Positions 46,355-57,700 of a stretch of DNA of 64,000 nucleotides are shown in pieces. Below the pieces are notes generated by a model. It did not search any database and was not told where the DNA came from. It saw nothing but the letters and a program-made list of their open reading frames with translations. The position numbers and the translations under genes were made by a program. The DNA comes from Aptenodytes patagonicus (lineage: Eukaryota > Chordata > Aves > Sphenisciformes > Spheniscidae), in contig NC_134952.1 in assembly GCF_965638725.1 (NCBI RefSeq), positions 20,773,028 through 20,837,027 on the forward strand, given 5' to 3'. The stretch's first letter is position 1. Every line of letters starts with the position of its first letter.

Positions 46355-48759
46355 GGAGGTTAACACCAAATGTTGAGGTAGAAAAGCAGATACTGTGAAG
46401 TATCTTTTTTAAAAAGCACTTTTTCATGGTGAGCATAATGATCATTAGAACAGGCGAGTAAAGGATTGCCCCTACTGAAAATCTTTACCCAAATTGGATG
46501 TCTGTCTTAATACATTCTGAATAAACTATGTGTTTCCAGATTTCAAAAGAAAGAAACAGTCTAGAAGCTACAGTTATGGTCTGTAATCTAATCGATACTG
46601 TTCTTGAGTACAGGTATAGCATGTACATTTAACTTTAATATACTATCTTCTTTTCTTGATTTTTTTTTTTTAGCACTTCATTATGGTACACAACATTTTA
46701 AAGACCATTGCAGGATCATATATGTTATGAAGAATGTATGCGCAGTGAGTGTTATTTATAAAGTTAGCAGATGTTAGTTTGTTATTTTTTTCGGACATCG
46801 CAGTTTTATTAAGAAGGCAGATGAAAGACTCGATGTTTACAGTGTTCTTTTCCAAACCGCCATTCTGTTACTTGCTATTCCTTTTCTACCTGTTGTTGTC
46901 ATTCCCCTCCCAGTCAGACACCTTTCCTCTTCTGAGTTTGTTTTTTTTTTTAGTCTCCTATTATCACTATAAGCATTACAATTTTTTCGGTTTGCTTGCT
47001 GGGAAAATGTGACCATATTTGATTCCTTTGAGTTCTCAGGTGATTTCACATGATGGCTGAAGTCAGAGTGATTGTATGCATTCACTGTAGGGATGTTGAC
47101 AGAAGTTTCACTATATAGCACAGAGCAACACTGTTGCAAAACTAATTCAGTGTTTGCTGGGAAAAGAAGAATCAAACTGAAGAACAAAGGTTTTTATCAC
47201 TTAAACCTTTCTTCAGTGAGACTGTGGAAATGAGGGAGCCTTGGTTTTTTTCTTGAACAAAACTTTATACGGATGCATCAGGCAGTTTTAGCCAAGTTGT
47301 TTTGTCTAAAATACCTTCCCAGTGGAAATACAGTATTGCTTAAATGCAGATACTCCATCTATAACTGACTAGCTGCAAAAGAAAGAGTTTTAGGAGTTGT
47401 TGGGAATTGTTCAATAATGCTGCTTCTGTCATTTGGTGATGCAAATGCTTAAAAAACATACATCATGGTAGTGTGAAACAATTACTAAACCGCTCTTTCA
47501 GGATAAATGGTGTGACAGAGGATATTAAATTACTTAGTTTGGAGTTAGGAGATAAGACAATCTCTGCTACTCGTTTACTTTGTGAAGTTGAGCAATTTGG
47601 TGAGTCTGGATCTTGCCTGGAAAAATGTTAGATGGTTTCAGAACAGTGGCTGTTGCCAGCAGGTGCTGAGCTTTTTGCCTTCATATTACTTAAATGTTGC
47701 AAAACATTTGAGTACATGAACTCAATTATTTAGCATTTATATTTATAGAACTGTACACGCCTGTTGGTTGTGATATCTAGTTCGTTCCAGTGCAAAAACT
47801 CTTGGTAAGTTTTGTAATTGCCTGTACAGAACTTGCAGCAGTGCATATCTGTTGAATACTACTGAAGTAAATCTAAGCTCTGAAAACGGTGTACATTGGT
47901 TTTAATGATCATCACTTCTCACTTGCTGTGTTCCACCTAATAAAGTGGGCTGACTGGCTATGTCTTTAAAGTGCTAGGATGGTGAATGTCTTTAAAGTGC
48001 TAGGATGGTGAATGTCTTTTTCAAACCTTTGGTATTCTGTCTGGATAAAACTGTTAAGTCAACAAGGAACATACTGCAATAATTCTCCAGAATTTACACT
48101 GAAATTTTCTATGATTGCTCTGGCATTTGCCAGTTGCCTGGAGACTTGCCCGAGACTCACATGGGAAGTCCTAATCCTGCAGCTGGCTTTCTGGGCTTTG
48201 TGACAATGCTTTGTTCTGCTCGTGGACACGGGACATAAGCCTCTCCTTCTCCTAGCTACCCAGTAACAGGTGAAGTTGAGTCTAGCAAATTGTGCTCCCC
48301 AGGACTCTATCCTTATCTTTCTCTGGAAGTAAGAGTTTTTGCTACTTTTGCAGCCCTCAACAACTATTATTTTTCAACACAATCACACAAAAATGTTAGA
48401 TGTGTTTATAATGATGCATAATTTTATTATTATTCATAATTAGTACTTGGGAGGGACTAGTCTGTCTTTTGCAGAGGAACTGATTTGCTAGTTTTGGTCT
48501 GCCTGTTCTGATTGTTCTGATAGAAAGGTTGGGACAAAACATTTGACAAAAATGCCTTCTTAGAATGTTTTTAAAATGGTTATCATATCTATTCTGTAAT
48601 ATGAATGCATTTTGCTTATTTATTCTAGCTGGAATATGAACAGCAAATATAACTTCAGCCTTTGGAGGACTGGAGAAAAGTTTTAAACAGTGCTTTGACA
48701 TCCCAACAGAAAGATCTGGTTGTACTAAGTTTAGGCCTGCTGTTGTATGCTGATAAGTG
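46355..48759. other. Intergenic sequence, no gene seen
   Basis: 2.4 kb between the solo LTR and the CR1. It contains the 26-bp tandem duplication at 47961-48019. Open frames are short and without recognisable domains. Confidence 0.6.
47961..48019. repeat. 26-bp direct tandem repeat, about 2.3 copies
   Basis: The unit TGTCTTTAAAGTGCTAGGAT plus GGTGAA occurs at 47961-47986 and identically at 47987-48012. The first seven bases recur at 48013-48019. Confidence 0.95.
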
Positions 48760-49715
48760 CTCATGACTGGAGTGCTGCAATGGATGGCTACAGACTCTTC
48801 AGAAGGGACAGGCGAGGAAGGAGAGGCGGTGGGGTGGTCCTGTATGTTAGGGAGTGTTTCGATTGTATAGAGCTCAACGATTGTGATGATGGTACGGTTG
48901 AGTGTCTATGGGTAAGGATGAGGGGGAAGGCCAACGAGGCAGATATCCTGCTGGGAGTCTGTTATAGACCACCCAACCAGGATGAAGGGGCGGATGAAGC
49001 ATTCTATAAGCGGCTGGCAGAAGTCTCTCAATCGCCAGCCCTTGTTCTCGTGGGGGACTTCAACTTCCCGGACGTCTGCTGGAAATACAACACGGCAGAG
49101 AGGAAGCAGTCTAGGAGGTTCCTGGAGTGTGTGGAAGACAACTTCCTGACGCAGCTGGTAAGTGAGCCTACTAGGGGAGGTGCCTCGCTCGACCTGCTGT
49201 TTACAAACAGAGAAGGACTGGTGGGAGATGTGGTGGTTGGAGGCCGTCTTGGGCTTAGCGACCATGAAATGATAGAATTCTCGCTTCTTGGTGAAGTAAG
49301 GAGGGGGGGCAGCAAAACCACAACCATGGACTTCCGGAGGGCGGACTTTGGCCTGTTCAGGACGCTGGTTGAGAGAGTCCCGTGGGAGACGGTCCTGAAG
49401 GGCAAAGGGGTCCAGGAAGGCTGGACGATCTTCAAGAAGGAAGTCTTAAAGGTGCAGGAGCAGGCTGTCCCTATACGCCGTAAGAAGAATGGGCGGGGAA
49501 GACGACCGGCCTGGCTGAACGGGGAGCTCTTGCTGGGACTCAGGAAAAAAAGGAGAGTTTACCGCTTGTGGAAGAAGGGGCAGGCGACTCAAGAAGAGTA
49601 CAGGGATCTCGTTAGGTCGTGCAGAGAAGAAATGAGAAAGGCAAAAGCCCAGCTAGAACGCAATCTGGCCGCTGTCGTTAGAGACAACAAAAAAAGTTTT
49701 TACAAAATATATTAA
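48760..49715 (+). pseudogene. CR1 ORF2, endonuclease part (5'-truncated, frameshifted)
   Basis: An open frame of about 319 codons beginning inside the apurinic-type endonuclease domain (HDWSAAMDGYRLFRRD). It keeps LLGVCYRPPNQDE, the catalytic-type VGDFNFPDVCW and the closing GLSDHEMIEFSL motif. It ends at a premature TAA where an extra base in ACAAAATATATT shifts the frame. The N-terminal catalytic residues are absent, so it is not expected to be active. Confidence 0.93.
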
Positions 49716-51414
49716 TGACAAGAAGAGAGCCAAGGAGAATCTCCATCCCATATTGGATGCAAGGGGGAACATTGTCACTGAGGATGAGGAAAAGGCTGAG
49801 GTACTCAATGCCTTCTTTGCCTCAGTCTTTAACAGGCAGACCAGTTATCCTCAGGGTACTCGGCCCCCCGAGCTGGAAGACGGGGACGGCGAGCAGGATG
49901 AACCCCCCGTAATCCAGGAGGAAGCAGTCAATGACCTGCTATGCCACCTGGACACTCACAAGTCTATGGGGCCGGATGGGATCCACCCGAGAGTGCTGAG
50001 GGAACTGGCGGAGGTGCTCGCCAAGCCGCTCTCCATCATTTATCAGCAGTCCTGGTTAACGGGGGAGGTCCCGGACGACTGGAGGCTTGCCAATGTGACG
50101 CCCATCCACAAGAAGGGCCGGAAGGAGGATCCGGGGAACTACAGGCCTGTCAGCCTGACCTCGGTGCCGGGCAAGATTATGGAGCGGTTCATCTTGAGGG
50201 CGCTCACAAGGCATGAGTGGGACAACCAGGGGATCAGGCCCAGCCAACACGGATTCATGAGAGGCAGGTCCTGCTTGACCAACCTGATCTCCTTCTATGA
50301 CCAGGTGACCCGCCTAGTGGATGAGGGAAAGGCTGTGGATGTGGTCTACCTCGACTTCAGCAAGGCCTTTGACACTGTCTCCCACAGCATTCTCCTCGAG
50401 AAGCTGGCGGCTCACGGCTTAGACAGGTGGACTCTGCGCTGGGTCAAAAACTGGCTGGACGGCCGGGCCCAGAGAGTTGTGGTGAATGGAGTTACATCCA
50501 GTTGGCGGCCGGTCACGAGTGGTGTTCCCCAGGGCTCAGTACTGGGGCCGGTCTTGTTTAATATCTTTATCAATGATCTGGATGAGGGGATCGAGTGCAC
50601 CCTCAGTAAGTTTGCAGACGACACCAAGCTGGGCGGGAGTGTTGATCTGCTCGAGGGTAGGAAGGCTCTGCAGAGGGACCTGGACAGGCTGGATCGATGG
50701 GCCCAGGCCAACTGTATGAGGTTCAACAAGGACAAGTGCCGGGTCCTGCACTTGGGTCACAACAACCCCATGCAGCGCTACAGGCTTGGGGAAGAGTGGC
50801 TGGAAAGCTGCCCAGCAGAGAAGGACCTGGGGGTGTTGGTCGACAGCCGGCTGAACATGAGCCGGCAGTGTGCCCAGGCGGCCAAGAAGGCCAATGGCAT
50901 CCTGGCCTGTATCAGAAATAGTGTGGCCAGTAGGAGTAGGGAAGTGATCGTGCCCCTGTACTCGGCCCTGGTGAGGCCGCACCTCGAATACTGTGTTCAG
51001 TTTTGGGCCCCTCACTACAAGAAGGACGTTGAGGTGCTGGAGCGTGTCCAGAGAAGGGCAACGAGGCTGGTGAGGGGTCTGGAGAACAAGTCTTATGAGG
51101 AGGGGCTGAGGGAACTGGGGTTGTTCAGCCTGGAGAAGAGGAGGCTGAGGGGAGACCTCATCGCTCTCTACAACTACCTGAAAGGAGGTTGTAGCGAGGT
51201 GGGTGTTGGTCTTTTCTCCGAAGTAACAAGCAATAGGACGAGAGGAAATGGCCTCAAGTTGCGGCAGGGGAGGTTTAGATTGGATGTAAGGAAAAATGTC
51301 TTTACTGAAAGAGTGGTGAAACATTGGAACAGGCTGCCCAGGGAAGTGGTGGAGTCCCCATCCCTGGAGGTATTTAAAAGACGTGTAGATGAGGCACTTA
51401 GGGACATGGTTTAG
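49716..51414 (+). pseudogene. CR1 ORF2, reverse-transcriptase part
   Basis: Continues ORF2 in the shifted frame ([15 protein letters not shown]). The first Met in this frame is at 49753, giving 553 codons to TAG at 51412-51414. RT motifs are complete: [14 protein letters not shown] (motif A), [15 protein letters not shown] (motif B) and [10 protein letters not shown] (motif C with the FADD catalytic pair), then the CR1 C-terminal domain with [15 protein letters not shown]. The RT core shows no inactivating change I can see. The element as a whole is dead because ORF1 and the endonuclease start are missing. Confidence 0.95.
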
Positions 51415-51503
51415 TGGGCATGGTGGTGTTGGGTTGACGGTTGGACTCGATGATCTTAGAGGTCTTTTCCAACCTCAATGATTCTATGATTCTATGATTC
51501 TAT

Positions 51504-54409
51504 AAGTTTTAAAATTATTAAAACTTGTGCCATGAAGAGCAAATCTGGCATTTTGGTCTAAACACAGCTTAGTTTTGAAGCATTATAGACTGTTGATGAT
51601 GCAATGAAACCCTCAAGCACAAGCACTTCAGGAGGAGTAAGCATGGCAAAAGATATTAGCAAGTTGCCAGGTTATACACATGAGCACGAAAAATGGGATT
51701 TTTCTTGCTGAATATTGTACTTTGTTTATTGAGATTGCTCCCACTGATGAGAGGGGATTTTTTTTTTCCTGTAATACTCAAAGCACATTGAATAGCCTCA
51801 ACTGATTGTTGCAAATTTTACTGTACATATGCCCTCCCACAAAAAACAATCCAGAAAAAGAAGCAGTTCTCGTGATTTGCAGTTTCCTAAACCAAAATAA
51901 ATCATGTATTTTCCCTTCTTGCAGTCTAGCAATAATTAACTACTCATTTTCTCAGTACTGTGTACACTCCTACTGACCTTCTTCATGTTAACATGCAGAC
52001 ACAGCAGTAAATTAAAAGCTGCATTGGCTTTTTCTGTGGTGCCACACAGCCCAAATAGTGTGTTTGCTAGTGGAAGGAAATTCTGAGAAAGTGTTGCAGA
52101 ATAGACACTGTTTCCATGTGGACAATGTATAACAGGAGAGAGCAAAAAACAAAGTGCAGGTCAAAGCATATTAAAGCTTTCATTTTCACATATTATCCTA
52201 TGATCTGAGGTGTATTTGTGCATAGTGCAGACTATGTGGGCCTTGCAAGAAAAATGGTGCAGTGTTTAAGACACTGTCTTGGAAATTAGGACTGTTGTGG
52301 TCAGTTCCGTGTTCCACCATGCTTTTGTCTGGCAGCAGGTAAGTAATTTAGCCTTGGAGCTTCAGTTCCATCTGGAAAATAGCAATAATAGTACTCCCCT
52401 TCCTTGCAAAGCATGATGAAGGTAAATACAGGGGTGGGGTTTTTTTGATGCTCTAGAAAACATTTTTGGTTCTTGTCTGAGAAGTTTTCTTCATGGTTGA
52501 GAAAAATAGGTCTGGATTTGTGTGGGAATCAGATATTTTGGTTTCAAGAACTTAAAATGTTTTGAAGAATCTTGTCCAAAAGGAAACAACTTCTGAAATT
52601 TCCCAGGACTTTATATTGCTGGAATATTATGCTCTGGGTATGGAAATTCTATATTTTGGGAGTCCAACAGGAAAACTCACCTGCTTTTCACAATACTAAT
52701 GTTTTTTTTTAGACGATCTCCAAATTTGAGTATAAACTTCTACATGTAAGTTGAAATGCAACCCAATATGAATGTTACTAGTTGCACAAAAAAGCAGAAA
52801 ATTTGTCAGCTTTTGTTACTGGCCCAGATGCCTCAGCAATTTTCTGACACTCAGCAGTTTTCAGTATTTTGACTTGCCACTTCCCTTGTCTTCTGTAACA
52901 ATGGGTCCTCCCTTCTGACCTTTGCATGCCAAAAAAGTAGCTAAAAGTCTTCTAAGAGAGCTACAAGTACTGAGCAGGGGAAGCTGGGTGGCAGTTAAAG
53001 GAGGCGAGGAAGAACTGGAGGTACTGCAGGGAAAAGAGTGTTCCTCCTGTAGCCCTGGAGGAACACCTTGGAGGTAAGGGGGTGGATACGAAGAGGAGAC
53101 AGGGCATACTGGTCAGTTGAATGGGCAGGAGCATGGGGGACATAGGACATAAATCCATTGGAATACAGCCTTCATAGGCTCTGCTGCTCGCAGAGCAAAT
53201 TGGGATACCTCTTTCCCTCTTTTCTGTTTCGTCCCCAGTAGATCAGAGGTAAACATTTCTAAAGGAGGTTCCTAGTCAAGACAAGAAGGTTATCATGAGA
53301 AGAGGTTATCTAAGGAGAAAAGATATAACTATCCTTTGCTCTAGCCTACCTTGAGAGGTCAGAAATCGTAGAATAACTTGGGTTAGAAGGGACCTCATGC
53401 TGAAAAGTATCTTTCAGGCCCCGGGTCACAGGGAAAGGTGCCTCCTTCACTATCAACTTCTTCCTGTAATTCAGTACAGTGAATATCAGCAATACCAATC
53501 AGGGTGAAGGAGGAAAGTACTCCCATCACTTTAGCAGAAAATCCTGTAGGAGGAGTCCTTCTCCTCAGCCACTCATTCACTCCCAGAACTAGATGGCTCA
53601 GGCACAGTTTAGGAATGTATTTATTCTTCCACCCTGGATGAAGAGAAGCCACTGTGTATACTAACCAGAAGCATTTGCTCCCTGGTCTATTATCTATGAC
53701 TTCTGGGGTGCCAGTGATTGTAGCAGGCCAGCTCTAGATCCAGATGTCCTCTCACATACAGGTAAGAGGAAGGTTCATACAAGAACTCTAACTTGTGCCA
53801 TTACTGGCTGAACAGCAGCATTAGGAGTCCTCTGAAGCCTGGAAAGCCGGTAGTCTTGGTAACAGAATCTTCACTGCTTGTAGCTTCCTCTGGAACGAGC
53901 TCCATTCCCCTGCTCCTTCTTATGGTCATCCTGTGCGTGGCTAACACAGGCTTGCTGGATGTCCCATGTAACAAAGAATTTCTGATAGTTCAGTCCAAAA
54001 TCCCATGTCCCACATTAAGAACTTGTGGGGTATTACTTCTCCCTGCATTTTCTGTGTGTTTTTAATATGGATTTTGTGGCCTCTGCTGCCTGCTCCCTGC
54101 CTACCTCTCTCTGCCTCTGGATCAAAGCAACGATGCCAGCAGCACCACTAGCTGAAGGAGCCTGTAAGGAGCTGTGAGGATCTAAGGGAGGCATTCCCAT
54201 ACATGAAGCCTGGCAATCCTACTAATATGTGTCAGAATTCCTCCTAGTTGTTTTCAGCTGGCAAGCTTTTGGTTCATAGCAAAAACTCTTATTATTATTC
54301 CCTATTGCACTTAGCACAGTTAAATTTTGTCCCATAGCTACCGTTCCAGCTACTCTTTTGCACTGTCATTGCCTCCCAAGTTGTTTAATCAGAACATTTC
54401 ATTAGTATA
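51504..54409. other. Intergenic sequence, no gene seen
   Basis: 2.9 kb. Apart from a 33-bp CR1 end at 53363-53395, nothing was recognised. Open frames are short. Confidence 0.6.
53363..53395 (-). mobile_element. Very short CR1 3' end fragment
   Basis: AAATCGTAGAATAACTTGGG followed by TTAGAAGGGACCT matches the antisense 3' UTR of CR1. Only about 33 bp is present. Confidence 0.6.
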
Positions 54410-54730
54410 CTGCTATTTTTTGTGCCAAACAATTATGTCAAATTTGTCCCCGGACAGTCCTTTGAGGAATGCCACCAGTAAAATCCCTCCAGGCCAATGA
54501 CTTCCCGTTTGTCGTTTCCGCTTTAGCTACTTCCATACTTCGCTTACAATTCTTGCAGCTACTAATTGTTTCCCACGTGACATTGTTCCAAATGCTTTGC
54601 TAAAATCCAGATGGAATATATCCCCTGAATTTTTGTCATGTTGACAAGCTGGTTACCCAATTAAGTAGCCAGATTAATACTCTGACATGTTCTACTTGGG
54701 AATTTTCATTTGTGTCCTCACTTTTCATTA
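54410..54730 (-). mobile_element. Ancient CR1-like LINE reverse-transcriptase fragment
   Basis: On the minus strand the translation shows degraded RT motifs in the right order: FHLDFSKAFGTMS (compare [12 protein letters not shown], motif A, near 54580-54625) and, about 140 bp on, TGGIPQRTVRGQI (compare [13 protein letters not shown], motif B, near 54428-54480). Stops and frameshifts are frequent between them. It is far more diverged than the CR1 copies elsewhere in the window. Confidence 0.68.
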
Positions 54731-57700
54731 CTTCAGTTTGCCATGATTCTTGTGTGCTCTTCTGGAAAGAAGAACAGCTAGGTAGATGTTTTCCAAAAGA
54801 AGTTCTGGAAGTACCCGGACATCCTCATACTCTTTCTGTCTGGATAAATCGTAATGCATATAAAATGAAAGACTGGGTCCGCTAGAACTACCTAAACATC
54901 ATGAGAGTGACCTGCCTCTCCAGCCCAGGCAGATAGGAGAGATGTTTGCTGCTGTTGGTTTCTTTCAAAAGCTCAGTTTATATTCATCCTGTCTCTGTGT
55001 TATCAATTACTGGCTCATAAGAACCAGGTGGGCTAATAGAAAATTGCTGCAAACATAGTATGAGAACACAAGGCTGGTTCTATTTAGTCAGAAAAACCAT
55101 CACTCATCAAACTCGCAGAAGAGTAGGGGCAGTTAGCAAGCCTTACTGACAAAATATGATTAAGTGAATTGTCACATGTGCATTCATTAGCAAAATTATT
55201 CAGGGGGGTGCAAAACAATTTACACGTGGTTCTGGCTTCCACAGGTCATTGGGTGCATTTCACTTAGAAAGGCTCCTGACAAGACAGGCATGACATCCAG
55301 ATAATGACTGCTTTCAAGAAGATAAGAAGTTTCCCTTTGCTTGCATCTTTTGGAATCACAGAAGAGATACAGATAAAGGTAAAAATATAATATTTCAATT
55401 GTGCCAATGGTTTTAGTGGAATGATACTGATGGCACTTTGTGATTCGTTTGTGAACTGTCACATCCTTTGGGAACTACCTGGAATATGATCTGTATGCTC
55501 TGTTGGAAATTCTGAAGATGACTTACTTTATCCAATTTCATGCCCTATTTACAGTTAGTCACTTCGCCCCACCCTTTTCCAGGAATCTTCTCATGATGGC
55601 ATGTTCTAGCTAGAGTTCTGATCATGTCTGTCTCAGAAGAGTGAAAGATACTTTGTTTCTGTTATTTTCTGTCTTCCAAGATAAAATAAGTTTGCATGCT
55701 ACTCTCTGTTGAGACTGTCATGAATCTTCAAGGTTCTAATTCTAGCCCTAAATCTATGGAAGATTTCTCATCTTCTAGATTATTTTTCCTATCTACATTT
55801 GCAGGCAGACAGCTCCAATACTAGAAGTGTCCATGTTAGGTGTTCTGCTGGTAGTACAGAAATGCTGAGTCACAAACACGGTTTCATTCTGAAGAAGCAT
55901 TTAGGATTACCTTGCTTAGGGACCTGGCTCTTGGGGCAAATGTCTACAACAGGTATGAGGCTCCTTACTACTTAATTCTTCCAGGATTCAGCAATTTTGT
56001 CTCCTCTGTAGGTTTTGAGATAAATCGAGGGAAATACTGTAGTTCCTACTTATGGTATAGGGACCTTCTTCACTCATGGTCTATCTGTCCTGAAATAGAT
56101 CCTAAGGAGGATTTTCAGATCCCAACTATCTGAAAATATCTTCTGATATTTTCAAGCCCGTGTTCTGGGTGAATAGCCGCCTTTGTGTATGAAACAGCTT
56201 ATGAAATGTTACCTCTACTGCATACAAGCAGTATGGTAATATTTATGTCTGTTTCGCTGATATTACCTGGATGGGAACAGAAGTTGTATCTTCTGTTCTC
56301 TTGTGTTAGTTTATGTGTTGACTACCCTGTTACCATTAAACTTCCCTCTCAGAAACATGGCAGAGAAGAGCCCTTAAAACTATCTGCATATTCTAAGTGT
56401 GTATTCTTTATGGTCAGCTTCATATGAGTATTTCTGAGTTGAATGTCAGCTGTTACGCTGAAAGTCTTCCTCGTAATTCTAATGGATTTACCATCTTGTA
56501 TCATCGTAGAAAACATCACAGTGATACTTTATATAAAAGTAATGAAGGGTGGGCCACATCCACTTAAATTTGCAGAGGCGGGGCATCTGAGGAATTACTA
56601 TATTTAGTACAATGTTGCTCCATATATTTGCTGTTGTAGGAAGTGACAGGGAGTTTTTGAAGAGGAATTATGCATAAGAAAGGACCCAAGATATTCCTTG
56701 GGCAGGAACACATGCCATTGACTGGATTTATCTGTCTTGCCAGGAGGCTCCATTCAGCCTGCAGTATTTTTAGGTAAGTGGAGGGTCATGGTGAAGTCTC
56801 AGTCTTTATCTGAGTAGGGGCCTGTCCAACGAACACACTCGTTACGTGTCCATAGTGCAAAGACAAGCTAGAGAGCTGTATTTGCTTTTTCCACCACAGA
56901 TGAGGGAGTGGTAACCAGCAGTTACTGCCTAGTGAGAGTATGGGTAGAACAGGCTTTTGAAGAGCTGTTTGCACTGCCAGGAGAGGCGAGGAGCTATTTC
57001 TGGGCAAACTGGCCAGCCATACTCCCTTTTGAAGCCTCACTGGCAGGATGGCTTTGGAGGCTAGAAGGCAGGCATGCAGTGGGGCACGAGTGATAATCAC
57101 ACCTCTCTCCACCCAGCAAAGCAAGAATTTGTGCAAACTCCTTTTACTTACCAGCAGAAGAATGGGGGCTGCTCAGCCCAGTTCAGGACAAGAAGAGAAC
57201 CATCCCTCCAACACACCTCAGACAGCCCAAACTGTCTATTGATCTCCAGCCTAGGCAGTATTCCTATTTTTCTAAAGGAGGGCTACTACTATTTGGAAGC
57301 CCTCTGCGCAAACTCTTTCTAAACACTCCTTTCTCATTTCCCTTGGGCTGGAAGTTATTTTAGATTTGCCAGCTGGGACTCGGCCCCTGGGCTGATTCCA
57401 GCACCTGAGCCTAGTTTTATGTCAGTGAGCTGGCTGATCCCGTGGGATGTTACAGTGTGCCCTGACGCAGGTGGTGCTTGGAAAGGTGCTGCCGGACTTC
57501 TGCAAGGAGGTGGAAAGTGGCAGTGTCAAAGCTGAGTGGTGGCAAAGCAGTGATTTCCAGCTCCATCTGATGTTTATTTCCTGGTGAGTGAGTGGCATGT
57601 TTAAGAATATTCTTAATGCTTGTGGTGGTAGCAAGAAGTGATATACTAGTTGCTTTGCCTATTCCTGTTCTGAATTTTAGAATATCTGTGACTAAAGATA

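Larger units (their letters stand above)
48760..51503 (+). mobile_element. CR1 LINE with most of ORF2
   Basis: 2744 bp in plus orientation, truncated at the 5' end inside the endonuclease domain and ending in three copies of ATTCTATG-like repeats (51481-51503). ORF1 and the first part of ORF2 are missing. ORF2 is readable in two parts split by one frameshift near 49700 and reaches the natural stop. The short tail and good coding state indicate a fairly recent insertion. Confidence 0.97.

Noticed and set aside
45755-46445. Open frames of 70-149 codons on both strands
   Set aside because: They lie within or across the solo LTR and do not resemble retroviral or host proteins.
48906-51407. Minus-strand open frames (up to 262 codons) opposite CR1 ORF2
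   Set aside because: Antisense shadows of the LINE coding sequence.
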